Assembly: GCA_900472675.1 (NCBI GenBank) | Contig: UCJA01000009.1 | Span: 234,551-298,550 of the forward strand | Origin: Hyphomicrobiales bacterium | Lineage (GTDB): Bacteria; Pseudomonadota; Alphaproteobacteria; Rhizobiales; Rhizobiaceae | Direction of reading: 5' to 3' | Length of the DNA: 64,000 nt | In this document: one piece after another, positions 55,586-63,283 of the stretch | Position numbering within the stretch: position 1 is the first letter of the stretch | Layout: the number at the start of each line of letters is the position of its first letter | Position numbers and translations under genes: made by a program | The notes under the pieces: model-generated | Seen by the model: the letters and a program-made list of their open reading frames with translations, nothing else | Databases searched by the model: none | What the model was told of the DNA's origin: nothing

Positions 55586-56629
55586 TCAGCCGGTCAGCAG
55601 TTGTGTATTTCCCGTAAGATCAACAGCGGCAAAGGCAGCAGCGATGAGCTCTGGCCCTGCGCCGGCGCTCATGGCATCCGACGACAGGATCTGGCGGAAA
55701 CGACGGGCGCCGGGATAGCCCAAAAACAGGCCGACCATATGACGCGTCACATGATGGAGGCGTCCGCCACCCTGGATGACCTGCCCCGCATAGTCCATCA
55801 TCCTGTCTCGCAGCGCGAGCCAATCGACCGGGGGCGTTTCTTCGCCGGCCAGCATGGCATCCACTCCCGCCAGCAGGCTGGTATTCTGGTAGGCCGCACG
55901 CCCCAGCATCACCCCATCCATCACCGTAAGATGGGCCGCTGCCTGCTCCAGGCTCGTGATGCCGCCGTTGATGCCAATGAAGGCTCCCGGGTTCTGGCGC
56001 TTGATCTCGTGTACGAGGTCGTAATCGAGCGGTGGAACCTCCCGATTCTCCTTGGGCGATAGCCCTTGAAGCCAGGCCTTGCGGGCATGGATCCAGATCC
56101 CGTCGGCCCCGGCGGCCAGCATCCGGGAGACAAAGTCCGGCAGAATTTCGGCTGGATCCTGGTCGTCCACGCCGATACGGCATTTGACGGTGACGGGGAC
56201 CGGAGAGACCTGCTTCATCGCCGATACGAGGTCTGCCACATGCGCAGGCTCGCGCATCAGGCAGGCTCCGAACGTGCCCGACTGCACCCGGTCGGAGGGG
56301 CACCCGACATTGAGGTTGATCTCGTCATAACCGTAGTCGCTGGCAATGCGGATCGCTTCCGAAAGCTTGCCGGCATCCGAGCCGCCGATCTGCAGGGCCA
56401 CGGGATGCTCAGCCGGGGAATAGGAGAGCAGCCGCTCGCGCGGCCCATGGATGATGGCATCCGCAACCACCATCTCGGTATAAAGCAGCGCCTTCGACGA
56501 GAGCTGACGATGCAGGAACCGGCAGTGCCGATCCGTCCAGTCGATCATCGGCGCGACGGCGAAGACTTTTTCGCTGCCCCTCTTTGGCATTTCTGCCACT
56601 GGCAGTTCAGTCTGTATCAAAGGATTCAT
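55586..56629 (-). CDS. dusA: tRNA-dihydrouridine synthase A
   Basis: Flavoenzyme reducing uridine to dihydrouridine at positions 20/20a in tRNA. The 347-residue TIM-barrel protein has VAPMIDWTDRHCRFLHRQLS near residue 26 (the DusA signature), the catalytic cysteine in NLNVGCPSDRVQSGTFGACL near 110, and GINGGITSLEQ near 220 for FMN binding. The C-terminus is the short helical domain. A possible downstream start at MPKRGSE is less likely. Confidence 0.94.
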   Translation of the reverse strand: MNPLIQTELPVAEMPKRGSEKVFAVAPMIDWTDRHCRFLHRQLSSKALLYTEMVVADAIIHGPRERLLSYSPAEHPVALQIGGSDAGKLSEAIRIASDYGYDEINLNVGCPSDRVQSGTFGACLMREPAHVADLVSAMKQVSPVPVTVKCRIGVDDQDPAEILPDFVSRMLAAGADGIWIHARKAWLQGLSPKENREVPPLDYDLVHEIKRQNPGAFIGINGGITSLEQAAAHLTVMDGVMLGRAAYQNTSLLAGVDAMLAGEETPPVDWLALRDRMMDYAGQVIQGGGRLHHVTRHMVGLFLGYPGARRFRQILSSDAMSAGAGPELIAAAFAAVDLTGNTQLLTG

Positions 56630-56672
56630 CGTCGCTGGAGCGTCTCGTTCAATGGGTCAGGCTTGGGACCGC

Positions 56673-56879
56673 TCACGCGGCTCGCTTCGTGGTCGCGGCC
56701 TTGCTGTCTGTCCGGCTTTCCGCCTTGAGGGCGCGGCGATTGAGCTGCCGCTCTTCCCGGTAGAGACGGCGCTGCTCCCGGCCGATGAGATAGACGACAA
56801 CGGCAAGTGCACCGAAAAACAGCAAGGTGGTGATGCCGATCGATTCGGCTGCGAGGCGGATCAGGTGGTGGTGTCTCAT
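56673..56879 (-). CDS. Small single-pass membrane protein
   Basis: A 68-residue protein with one helix (SIGITTLLFFGALAVVVYLI, about 12-31), a His-rich start (MRHHHLIRL) and a strongly basic cytoplasmic tail (REQRRLYREERQLNRRALKA). It may be a small membrane anchor or stress peptide. The ribosome-binding site is weak and the family unknown. It lies upstream of dusA on the same strand, 43 bp away. Confidence 0.55.
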   Translation of the reverse strand: MRHHHLIRLAAESIGITTLLFFGALAVVVYLIGREQRRLYREERQLNRRALKAESRTDSKAATTKRAA

Positions 56880-57097
56880 GTCAGGCTCGATAGAAGCTGG
56901 ATCTTCTGAAGAGCTAGTCCTTTCCCGGGGTCGCGGCAAGCGGGGGTATCGCAGCAATCGCGAAGATTTGTAGGGCCGCAAAGGCTCTTGCGAGGCTCAA
57001 GCCGGCATCGCCGGTCTTTGGCTTACGAAAAAGGGCTAGGATTGCCCGGCCGTTTGCGAGACAAGGTATCATCAATGCCTCCAAAAAGGACCTCTGC

Positions 57098-57784
57098 ATG
57101 CTCGCCACCGTGATCCCCGCCCCCGCCCCGGTTTTGATCGACGTCGAAGGATCGGTCGAGCAGTTTCCAGTCCGCCGGGTCTATTGCGTCGGCCGCAACT
57201 ATGCCGACCACGCCATCGAGATGGGGCATGATCCCTCCCGCGAGCCGCCCTTCTTCTTTCAGAAAAACGCCGACAACCTCTTCAACGGCAACCGCTTTCC
57301 CTACCCGCCGCAGTCGTCGAACGTCCACTTCGAAGTCGAACTGGTGATGGCGCTGAGTGGCGGTGGTTCGGACATCCCCGTCGAGGAAGCGCTGTCGAAG
57401 GTCTATGGCTATGGCGTTGGAATCGATTTCACCCGGCGCGACGTGCAGGATGCGGCCAAGAAGATGAGCCGGCCTTGGGAAGCCTCCAAGGCGTTCGAGC
57501 ATTCGGCGCCGGTCTCCGCGCTACGGCCTGCCGATCGGATCGGCCATCCTCAGGAAGGTGCGATCTGGCTGGAGGTCAACGGCGAGCGGAAGCAGTCCGG
57601 AAACCTCAACCAGATGATCTGGAAACTTCCGGAAGTAATTGCGGAGCTTTCCAAATTCTTTGTGCTTGCTCCCGGTGACGTGATCATGACGGGCACGCCG
57701 GCGGGTGTCGGCGCCATCGTCAAGGGTGACCGGATCGACTGCAGCATCGACCAGGTCGGTACGCTGTCGCTAACCGTCGCCTGA
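57098..57784 (+). CDS. Fumarylacetoacetate hydrolase family protein
   Basis: Enzyme of the FAH superfamily, 228 residues. RRVYCVGRNYADHAIEMGHD near residue 26, FFQKNADNLFNG near 51, HFEVELVMALSGGG near 76 (metal-binding glutamates) and GDVIMTGTPAGVGAI near 200 are all typical. Members hydrolyse acylpyruvates or decarboxylate oxaloacetate; the substrate is not set by the sequence. AAGGAC precedes the ATG. It is followed by the carbonic-anhydrase gene after 20 bp. Confidence 0.9.
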   Translation: MLATVIPAPAPVLIDVEGSVEQFPVRRVYCVGRNYADHAIEMGHDPSREPPFFFQKNADNLFNGNRFPYPPQSSNVHFEVELVMALSGGGSDIPVEEALSKVYGYGVGIDFTRRDVQDAAKKMSRPWEASKAFEHSAPVSALRPADRIGHPQEGAIWLEVNGERKQSGNLNQMIWKLPEVIAELSKFFVLAPGDVIMTGTPAGVGAIVKGDRIDCSIDQVGTLSLTVA

Positions 57785-57804
57785 AGACAAAAGGAGCATC
57801 CGAC

Positions 57805-58332
57805 ATGCCGTTTTACGCTCTGGGTGACCTTCGGCCCAAGCTGTCCGCCCCAGACCGCTATTGGCTGGCGCCGGATGCCACGGTGATCGGCGACGTAGAG
57901 CTGGGCGATGATGTAGGGATTTGGTTCGGCGCAGTGCTTAGGGGCGATAACGAACCGATCTCGGTCGGTGCAGGCTCCAACATCCAGGAGGGCGTGATGG
58001 TGCATACCGATCCCGCCTTCCCGGTGCGGATCGGCATGCATTGCACGATCGGCCACCATGCCATCGTGCATGGGTGCACGATCGGCGACAACAGTCTGGT
58101 CGGCATGGGCGCGACTATCCTCAATGGCGCGCACATCGGAGCCAATTGCCTTATCGGTGCCAATGCGCTGGTGACGGAAGGCAAATCGTTTCCGGACAAC
58201 TCGCTGATCGTCGGCTCGCCCGCCAAGGCAATCCGCACGCTGGATGCGGAAGCCGTGGAGAAACTGACGCAATCGGCGCTGCGCTACGTGGCGAACTGGA
58301 AGCGCTTTGCCGCCGACCTCCGCCCGCTGTAA
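57805..58332 (+). CDS. Gamma-carbonic anhydrase family protein
   Basis: Left-handed beta-helix trimer, 175 residues. Hexapeptide repeats run from residue 25 to about 145 (VIGDVELGDDVGIWFGAVLR, IGAGSNIQEGVMVHTD-like VGAGSNIQEGVMVHTD). Zinc-ligand histidines are in MHCTIGHHAIVHGCTIGD near residue 75. Relatives include carbonic anhydrases and other small acyl-binding proteins, so activity is not proven. AGGAG precedes the ATG. It follows the FAH gene, likely cotranscribed. Confidence 0.9.
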   Translation: MPFYALGDLRPKLSAPDRYWLAPDATVIGDVELGDDVGIWFGAVLRGDNEPISVGAGSNIQEGVMVHTDPAFPVRIGMHCTIGHHAIVHGCTIGDNSLVGMGATILNGAHIGANCLIGANALVTEGKSFPDNSLIVGSPAKAIRTLDAEAVEKLTQSALRYVANWKRFAADLRPL

Positions 58333-58346
58333 AACGCCGGCAGAAC

Positions 58347-58772
58347 TCAGACGACGCAGTTCTGGCAGAGACCACGGATCTCGATCGTCGTCTTGGCAGG
58401 CTTGAAACCTCGGCCCTTGGCCCAGTCTTCCAGCCGATGATCCACCTCGTCGTCATGGAATTCAGAGACGTTCCCACAGCTTTCGCAAATGGCAAACGCC
58501 ACGGTCCCGTGGCAGTGGCCCGTCCCGCCGCAGCACTCGCTCTGCAGATGCGCGCAGGCGACGAAAGCATTGAGGCTTTCGAGCCGGTGGATCATGCCGA
58601 ACTCGGTCAGTTTGTCGAGCGCGCGATAGACCTGCAGGGGCGCCCGGAACCCATGGTCCCGCAGCCGGTCGAGAATCGTATAGGCGCTCACCGGTGCCTC
58701 GGCACGGGTCAGCACATCGAAGACCAGCGACTGGTTCTTGGTGAGGGCGGGTGTGATGGTCGGTGCGTTCAT
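58347..58772 (-). CDS. zur: Zinc uptake regulator Zur (Fur family)
   Basis: Zinc-sensing repressor of 141 residues. The N-terminal winged helix (TKNQSLVFDVLTRAEAPVSA then YTILDRLRDHGFRAPLQVYR) is followed by the zinc sites: CICESCGN-like FAICESCGNVSEFHDDEVDH near residue 95 and RGLCQNC at the C-terminus. The ATG overlaps the znuB stop (ATGA). With zinc it probably represses znuA and the znuC-znuB-zur operon through the palindromes at 60.54-60.58 kb. Its cluster with zinc uptake genes supports Zur over Fur. Confidence 0.93.
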   Translation of the reverse strand: MNAPTITPALTKNQSLVFDVLTRAEAPVSAYTILDRLRDHGFRAPLQVYRALDKLTEFGMIHRLESLNAFVACAHLQSECCGGTGHCHGTVAFAICESCGNVSEFHDDEVDHRLEDWAKGRGFKPAKTTIEIRGLCQNCVV

Positions 58773-59596
58773 CCTCGCACTCCTGTGTTGGCGGCGCGTC
58801 CGGCCGCAGGCTTGCCCATGCCGGGCAGCAGGCTCACGATGAAAAGTAGGAGCGCAGCGACCACGATGGAAGGGCCAGACGGCGTATCGTAATGAAGCGA
58901 GCCGAAAAGCCCGCCGACCACCGCAAGAACACCCAGCGCCGAGGCCGCGACGGCCATCCATTCGGGGCTGGCAGCAAAGCGCCGCGCCGTGGCCGCAGGG
59001 ATGATCAGCAGCGCGGTGATCAGCATGATGCCGACGATCTTCATGGCAATCGCAATCACCAGAGCCATCAGCAGCATGAACACGAGCCGGGTGCGCTCCG
59101 GCTTCATGCCCTCGGCCTCCGCTATTTCCTCGCTGACGGTGGAGGCGATCAGCGGCCGCCACATCAGCGCGACGCCGAAAAGTACGACGGCACCGCCACC
59201 CCAGATTAAGGCGAGATCGCCGGGCGTCACCGCCAGGATATCGCCGAACAGGAAGGCGATGAGATCGATCCGAACCCAGCTCATGAAGGCGACCAGCACC
59301 AGACCGATCGCCAATGCCGAATGGGACAGGATGCCGAGCAACGCATCCGCCGAGAGCGACTGACGGCGCTGCAGGCCAAGCAGCAGCAGCGACACGGCGA
59401 CGGCAACCCCGAACACCGACAGCAAAAGGTTGATCTGGAAGAACAGCGACAGCGCCACGCCGAGCAGGGCCGAGTGCGCCATGGTATCGCCGAAGTAGGC
59501 CATCCGGCGCCAGACGACGAAGCAGCCGAGCGGACCGGCAGTCAGCGCCACGCCGATCCCGGCAAGAATGGCGCGGGTGAAGAAATCGTCAAGCAT
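58769..59596 (-). CDS. znuB: Zinc ABC transporter permease ZnuB
   Basis: Membrane subunit of the zinc importer, 275 residues and about eight helices. The signature LGCFVVWRRMAYFGDTMAHS followed by ALLGVALSLFF is near residue 22, and KIVGIMLITALLIIPAATAR near 188. The ATG at 59596 lies inside the last codons of znuC, so the two genes overlap by 8 bp and are coupled. The frame upstream of it is znuC in another frame. Confidence 0.94.
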   Translation of the reverse strand: MLDDFFTRAILAGIGVALTAGPLGCFVVWRRMAYFGDTMAHSALLGVALSLFFQINLLLSVFGVAVAVSLLLLGLQRRQSLSADALLGILSHSALAIGLVLVAFMSWVRIDLIAFLFGDILAVTPGDLALIWGGGAVVLFGVALMWRPLIASTVSEEIAEAEGMKPERTRLVFMLLMALVIAIAMKIVGIMLITALLIIPAATARRFAASPEWMAVAASALGVLAVVGGLFGSLHYDTPSGPSIVVAALLLFIVSLLPGMGKPAAGRAANTGVRG

Positions 59597-60536
59597 GGTT
59601 CCTGTCCCCCTCAGCGGCCTTCGCCACCGGATGCGCATGGCCCCCGTGTTCGTGGGCACCGTGGTCATGACCTGCGTGACCATGGTCCGTGTGATGATGT
59701 CCGTCATCGGGATGGCAATGGTCGGTGATCGAACCGTCGCTGTGCTCCACCCGCCCGTCAGGCAGATGCGTGTGGTCGTGGTGGTGATTATAAACGGCGA
59801 GCGACCGCGCGCTGCCGCCAAACAGCTTCATATAGTCCGAACTCTGGCTCACCGTTTCGGGCGTGCCGCGGCAGCAGATGTGGCCGTTGAGGCAGATTAC
59901 CGTGTCCGTTCCGGCCATCACCATGTGCAGGTCGTGCGAAATCATAAGGATGCCGCAGCCGGTCGAGCGGCGGATGCTCTGGATCAGCTCGTAGAGCGCA
60001 GCCTCGCCGGCGAAATCCACGCCCTGCACGGGCTCGTCCAGCACCATGAGATCGGGCTTGCGGGCGATCGCGCGGGCGAGCAGCGCCCGCTGGAATTCGC
60101 CGCCGGAAAGATGCCGCACCTCCGCATCGGCCAGATGCGCAATGCCGGTCGCCTCGAGCGCTGCCATCACGTCACGCTCGGCAAGCGGGCTCGTGAGGCG
60201 TAGCAGCCGTCGCACGGAAAGTGGCATGGTCCAGTCGATCGAAAGCTTCTGCGGCACGTAGCCGATGCGCAGGCCAGTAGAGCGCTCCACCGAGCCTTCG
60301 TCAGGCTTCAGCACGCCGATTGCCAGCCGTGCCGTGGTCGATTTGCCAGCACCGTTGGGACCGATCAGCGTCACCACCTCGCCGCGCCGGATCGTCAGGT
60401 CGACACCGCGGACGAGCCAACGGCCATCCCGCGAGATCCCGGCATTGGTCAGGCAAACCAGTTGCTCTTCCGAGCGGTCATTGGGCCGTTTCATCACCTG
60501 ATGCATTTTCTCAAACACCCCGTTGTCAACCGTCAT
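59589..60536 (-). CDS. znuC: Zinc ABC transporter ATP-binding protein ZnuC
   Basis: ATPase of the zinc importer, 315 residues. Walker A GPNGAGKSTTARL near residue 60, the signature LSGGEFQRALLARAIARKP near 133 and Walker B LMVLDEPVQGVD near 155 are present. The C-terminal 70 residues are histidine-rich (HHHDHTHLPDGR, DDGHHHTDHGHAGHDHGAHE), likely a zinc-binding tail. The ATG at 60536 faces the znuA start across 65 bp; a downstream ATG is an alternative. Confidence 0.94.
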   Translation of the reverse strand: MTVDNGVFEKMHQVMKRPNDRSEEQLVCLTNAGISRDGRWLVRGVDLTIRRGEVVTLIGPNGAGKSTTARLAIGVLKPDEGSVERSTGLRIGYVPQKLSIDWTMPLSVRRLLRLTSPLAERDVMAALEATGIAHLADAEVRHLSGGEFQRALLARAIARKPDLMVLDEPVQGVDFAGEAALYELIQSIRRSTGCGILMISHDLHMVMAGTDTVICLNGHICCRGTPETVSQSSDYMKLFGGSARSLAVYNHHHDHTHLPDGRVEHSDGSITDHCHPDDGHHHTDHGHAGHDHGAHEHGGHAHPVAKAAEGDRNHA

Positions 60537-60543
60537 GGCACAC

Positions 60544-60580
60544 GTTATAGCATAACGCAATTGATGTAATAACATTACAT
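60544..60580. promoter_or_regulatory. Two palindromes between znuC and znuA, candidate Zur operators
   Basis: GTTAT-AGC-ATAAC at 60544-60556 and ATGTAAT-AAC-ATTACAT at 60564-60580 are perfect inverted repeats in an A/T-rich 65-bp region shared by the divergent zinc genes. The second resembles known Zur sites in general pattern (A/T-rich dyad with TAATAACATTA). The third base of the second site's start is 22 bp upstream of the znuA start codon. Binding by Zur is inferred. Confidence 0.7.
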
Positions 60581-60601
60581 TTGAACATAAGGAAGACGCC
60601 C

Positions 60602-61576
60602 ATGCGACTGATGCCTGCCCTCCTTCTCGCGTCCGCAACACTTTTCGCCGGTTCGACCGCGCAGGCTGCGGCGCCGAATGTCGTCGTATCGATCAAGCCC
60701 ATTCATTCCCTGGTCGCTGCCATCATGCAGGGCGTCGGCGAGCCGAAGTTGATTGTTGAGGGCGCGGCATCGCCGCACACATTCAACATGAAGCCCTCCA
60801 ATGCAGCAGCGCTTCAGAAGGCCGACCTGATCTTCTGGATCGGCCACGGCATGGAAGCCTTCCTCGAAAAGCCGCTGGAAGCACTGTCCTCCAAGGCCTC
60901 AGTGGTCACGCTCGAGGATGCACCGGGGCTCCACAAGCTGAAATTCCGCGAGGGCGGCGTCTTTGAACCGGAGGCGGAAGATGACGACGGTCATGACCAC
61001 GGGGCTGCAGATGGCGCCGAGGCGGTGCATGACGACGGCGACCACGATCTGCAGGGGTTCGACACCCACCTCTGGCTTGACCCGATGAACGCCAAGGCCT
61101 TCGCCCAGGAGATCGAACGCCGGCTTGTCCAGGCGGATCCTGCCAATGCGCAGCGCTATCAGCAGAACGGCGCCGACCTGATGAAGAAGCTGGATGCGCT
61201 TGACGCTGAGCTGAAGACGCAGCTGGAACCGGTCAGGCACAAGCCCTTCGTCGTCTTTCACGATGCCTACCAGTATTTCGAACATCGCTATCATGTGAGC
61301 GTCGCCGGATCGATCACGGTGAGCCCAGAGACCATGCCGGGCGCCGAGCGGATCTCGGAGATCCACAAGAAGGTCGCGGACCTTGGCGCCACCTGCGTCT
61401 TCGCAGAGCCCCAGTTCGAACCGAAGCTATTGAGAGTGGTCACCGAGGGTACCAAGGCGCGTTCCGGCGTGCTGGATCCGGAGGCCGGTGCGCTCGACCA
61501 GAGCCCGGATCTCTATTTCCACCTGATGCGCGGTCTGGCGAATTCGCTCAAGACGTGCCTCTCAAACGAAGGCTGA
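60602..61576 (+). CDS. znuA: Zinc ABC transporter substrate-binding protein ZnuA
   Basis: Periplasmic zinc-binding protein, 324 residues. The signal sequence MPALLLASATLFAGSTAQA is cut after AQA. Zinc ligands are the histidines in ASPHTFNMKPSN near residue 60, in DTHLWLDPMNA near 150 and in VVFHDAYQYFEHRY near 215, with the acidic ligand near the C-terminus. A His/Asp-rich loop (EAEDDDGHDHGAADG, about 120-145) is typical of ZnuA. The ATG at 60602 follows AAGGAAG; an ATG seven codons upstream overlaps the operator. A terminator follows. Confidence 0.95.
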   Translation: MRLMPALLLASATLFAGSTAQAAAPNVVVSIKPIHSLVAAIMQGVGEPKLIVEGAASPHTFNMKPSNAAALQKADLIFWIGHGMEAFLEKPLEALSSKASVVTLEDAPGLHKLKFREGGVFEPEAEDDDGHDHGAADGAEAVHDDGDHDLQGFDTHLWLDPMNAKAFAQEIERRLVQADPANAQRYQQNGADLMKKLDALDAELKTQLEPVRHKPFVVFHDAYQYFEHRYHVSVAGSITVSPETMPGAERISEIHKKVADLGATCVFAEPQFEPKLLRVVTEGTKARSGVLDPEAGALDQSPDLYFHLMRGLANSLKTCLSNEG

Positions 61577-61602
61577 AGGCATCCTCACCACGAGATAAAA
61601 TG

Positions 61603-61637
61603 AAGAAGGCCTGCGGACGTCATCCGCAGGCCTTCTT
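61603..61637. terminator. Bidirectional terminator between znuA and the RcnB-like gene
   Basis: Perfect 15-bp stem AAGAAGGCCTGCGGA / TCCGCAGGCCTTCTT with a five-base CGTCA loop. The ends are A/T-rich on both sides. It lies after the znuA stop and before the convergent RcnB-like gene stop. Confidence 0.85.
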
Positions 61638-61664
61638 GTGTGGCAGGGTCGTTGCGGCGGCGCC

Positions 61665-61970
61665 TTAGCGCACGGTGACAACCCGTGTGACCACACCATT
61701 GGACTGGCTCACCAGAAGGTAGTTTCTGTCGACGCGAACCCAGTGGTGGCCACGCGGAGGAGCGGACAGGCGGTAGCGGCGGTAGTCGCGGACTTCGGCC
61801 ATATGGCGGCGCTCGGCCGGCGTCATACGGTGTCCCTTCACCCAATTCTTCTTGGTGATGACGACCTTCTTCTCAACGACCGGCCCGCGGTGGTGGCGTT
61901 CCTGTGCCTGCGCAGCAAACGGTGCAGTGAGCACGGTGGCGGCAAGGATGACGGCAAACAGCTTTTTCAT
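61665..61970 (-). CDS. RcnB family protein
   Basis: A 101-residue exported protein. The signal sequence LFAVILAATVLTAPFAAQA precedes a basic, His-containing domain with VITKKNWVKGHRMTPAERRH near residue 38 and PPRGHHWVRVDRNYLLVSQS near 70, which match the RcnB family of periplasmic nickel/cobalt-related proteins. GAGGAG precedes the ATG. Whether it is connected to the zinc genes beside it is not known. Confidence 0.85.
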   Translation of the reverse strand: MKKLFAVILAATVLTAPFAAQAQERHHRGPVVEKKVVITKKNWVKGHRMTPAERRHMAEVRDYRRYRLSAPPRGHHWVRVDRNYLLVSQSNGVVTRVVTVR

Positions 61971-62132
61971 ATGGATACTCCTCGTGTTGCGAACGGTCCG
62001 AGGATATTGCTGTGGCCATGAATGAAAAATGAATAAGCGGATTACAATATCGTAATGATTTCATTGTCTTCCGACGTCCTGTTCACGAAAATGTTTATCT
62101 AACAGGATCGGATTTGAAGCAGGACGTCGTGG

Positions 62133-62163
62133 ACCACCCGGCGGCAAGGCACCGCCGGGTGGT
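62133..62163 (-). terminator. Strong hairpin after the aldo-keto reductase gene
   Basis: Perfect 12-bp stem ACCACCCGGCGG / CCGCCGGGTGGT with a CAAGGCA loop, seven bases beyond the aldo-keto reductase stop. There is no T tract on the minus strand, so it may be a stabilising 3' hairpin or a weak terminator. Confidence 0.55.
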
Positions 62164-62169
62164 AAGCTC

Positions 62170-63219
62170 TCACTTGTTGCGCACTGGCCCCTCGCGCTCG
62201 GCGGAAGCCGCCCAGATATTGATGTCGGCTTCCTTGGCGTGGCTGTCGATGTCCGCCAGTTCCTCTGCCGTGAAGGTGGAGTTCGCCAGCGCCTGCACGC
62301 AGTCCTCGACCTGCTCCGGCCGGCTCGCGCCGATCAGCGCTGTGGTGACGCGCCCGCCGCGAAGCACCCAGGCGAGCGCCATCTGCGCCAGCGTCTGGCC
62401 GCGACGCTCGGCGATCGCGTTGAGCGCCCGCAGATTCTCCACGTTCTTGTCGTTGAGGAAGGCGGGACGCAGCGACTTGCCCTGCGCCGCGCGGCTGTCG
62501 TCCGGAATGCCGGAGAGGTATTTGGAGGTGAGCATGCCCTGCGCCAGCGGCGAGAAGACGATCGATCCGATGGCGAGCTCGTCAAGAGTGTCGAGGAGTC
62601 CGTCCTCTTCCACCCAGCGGTTGATCATCGAATAGCTGGGCTGGTGGATAAGGACCGGCGTCCCCAGTGCCTTGAGGATGGCCGCAGCCTCGCGGGTCCG
62701 CTTGGAATTATAGGACGAGATACCGACGTAGAGCGCCCTGCCCGACCGGACGATATGGTCCAGCGCGCCGCAGGTCTCCTCGAGCGGCGTATCGGGGTCG
62801 AAGCGGTGCGAATAGAAGATGTCCACATAGTCGAGGCCCATCCGCTTCAGGCTCTGGTCGCAGGACGAGATCAGATATTTGCGGCTGCCCCATTCGCCAT
62901 AGGGTCCCGGCCACATGTTGTAGCCGGCCTTGGAGGAAATGATCAGCTCGTCGCGATAGCCCCGGAAATCCTCGCGGAGGATCTGCCCGAAGGCCGTCTC
63001 GGCGCTGCCGGGTTTCGGTCCGTAATTGTTGGCGAGGTCGAAATGTGTGATGCCGAGGTCAAACGCCTTGCGGCAGATGGCAACCTTGCGCTCGTATGGC
63101 GTGTCGTCGCCGAAATTGTGCCAGAGACCGAGCGAGATGGCCGGCAGCTTCAGGCCGGAATGGCCACAGCGGTTGTAGGTCATAGTGTCGTAGCGGTCGG
63201 ATGCCGGTTGCCAGGTCAT
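62170..63219 (-). CDS. Aldo-keto reductase, L-glyceraldehyde 3-phosphate reductase type
   Basis: NADPH-dependent reductase of 349 residues, close in plan to E. coli YghZ (Gpr). The catalytic tyrosine and aspartate are in FDLANNYGPKPGSAE near residue 62, the lysine in ISSKAGYNMWPGPYGEW near 93 and the histidine in VDIFYSHRFDPDTPLEE near 130; the cofactor segment is FSPLAQGMLTSKYL near 225. The ATG at 63219 follows TTTGGAGGAAATC. It is the downstream neighbour of the Gfo/Idh/MocA gene on the same strand, 64 bp away. Confidence 0.9.
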   Translation of the reverse strand: MTWQPASDRYDTMTYNRCGHSGLKLPAISLGLWHNFGDDTPYERKVAICRKAFDLGITHFDLANNYGPKPGSAETAFGQILREDFRGYRDELIISSKAGYNMWPGPYGEWGSRKYLISSCDQSLKRMGLDYVDIFYSHRFDPDTPLEETCGALDHIVRSGRALYVGISSYNSKRTREAAAILKALGTPVLIHQPSYSMINRWVEEDGLLDTLDELAIGSIVFSPLAQGMLTSKYLSGIPDDSRAAQGKSLRPAFLNDKNVENLRALNAIAERRGQTLAQMALAWVLRGGRVTTALIGASRPEQVEDCVQALANSTFTAEELADIDSHAKEADINIWAASAEREGPVRNK

Positions 63220-63283
63220 GATCGATTTCCTCCAAAGAAACAGTGCGCGGCGCAAGTGGCGCCACGCGCCAAGTCATACCCGA

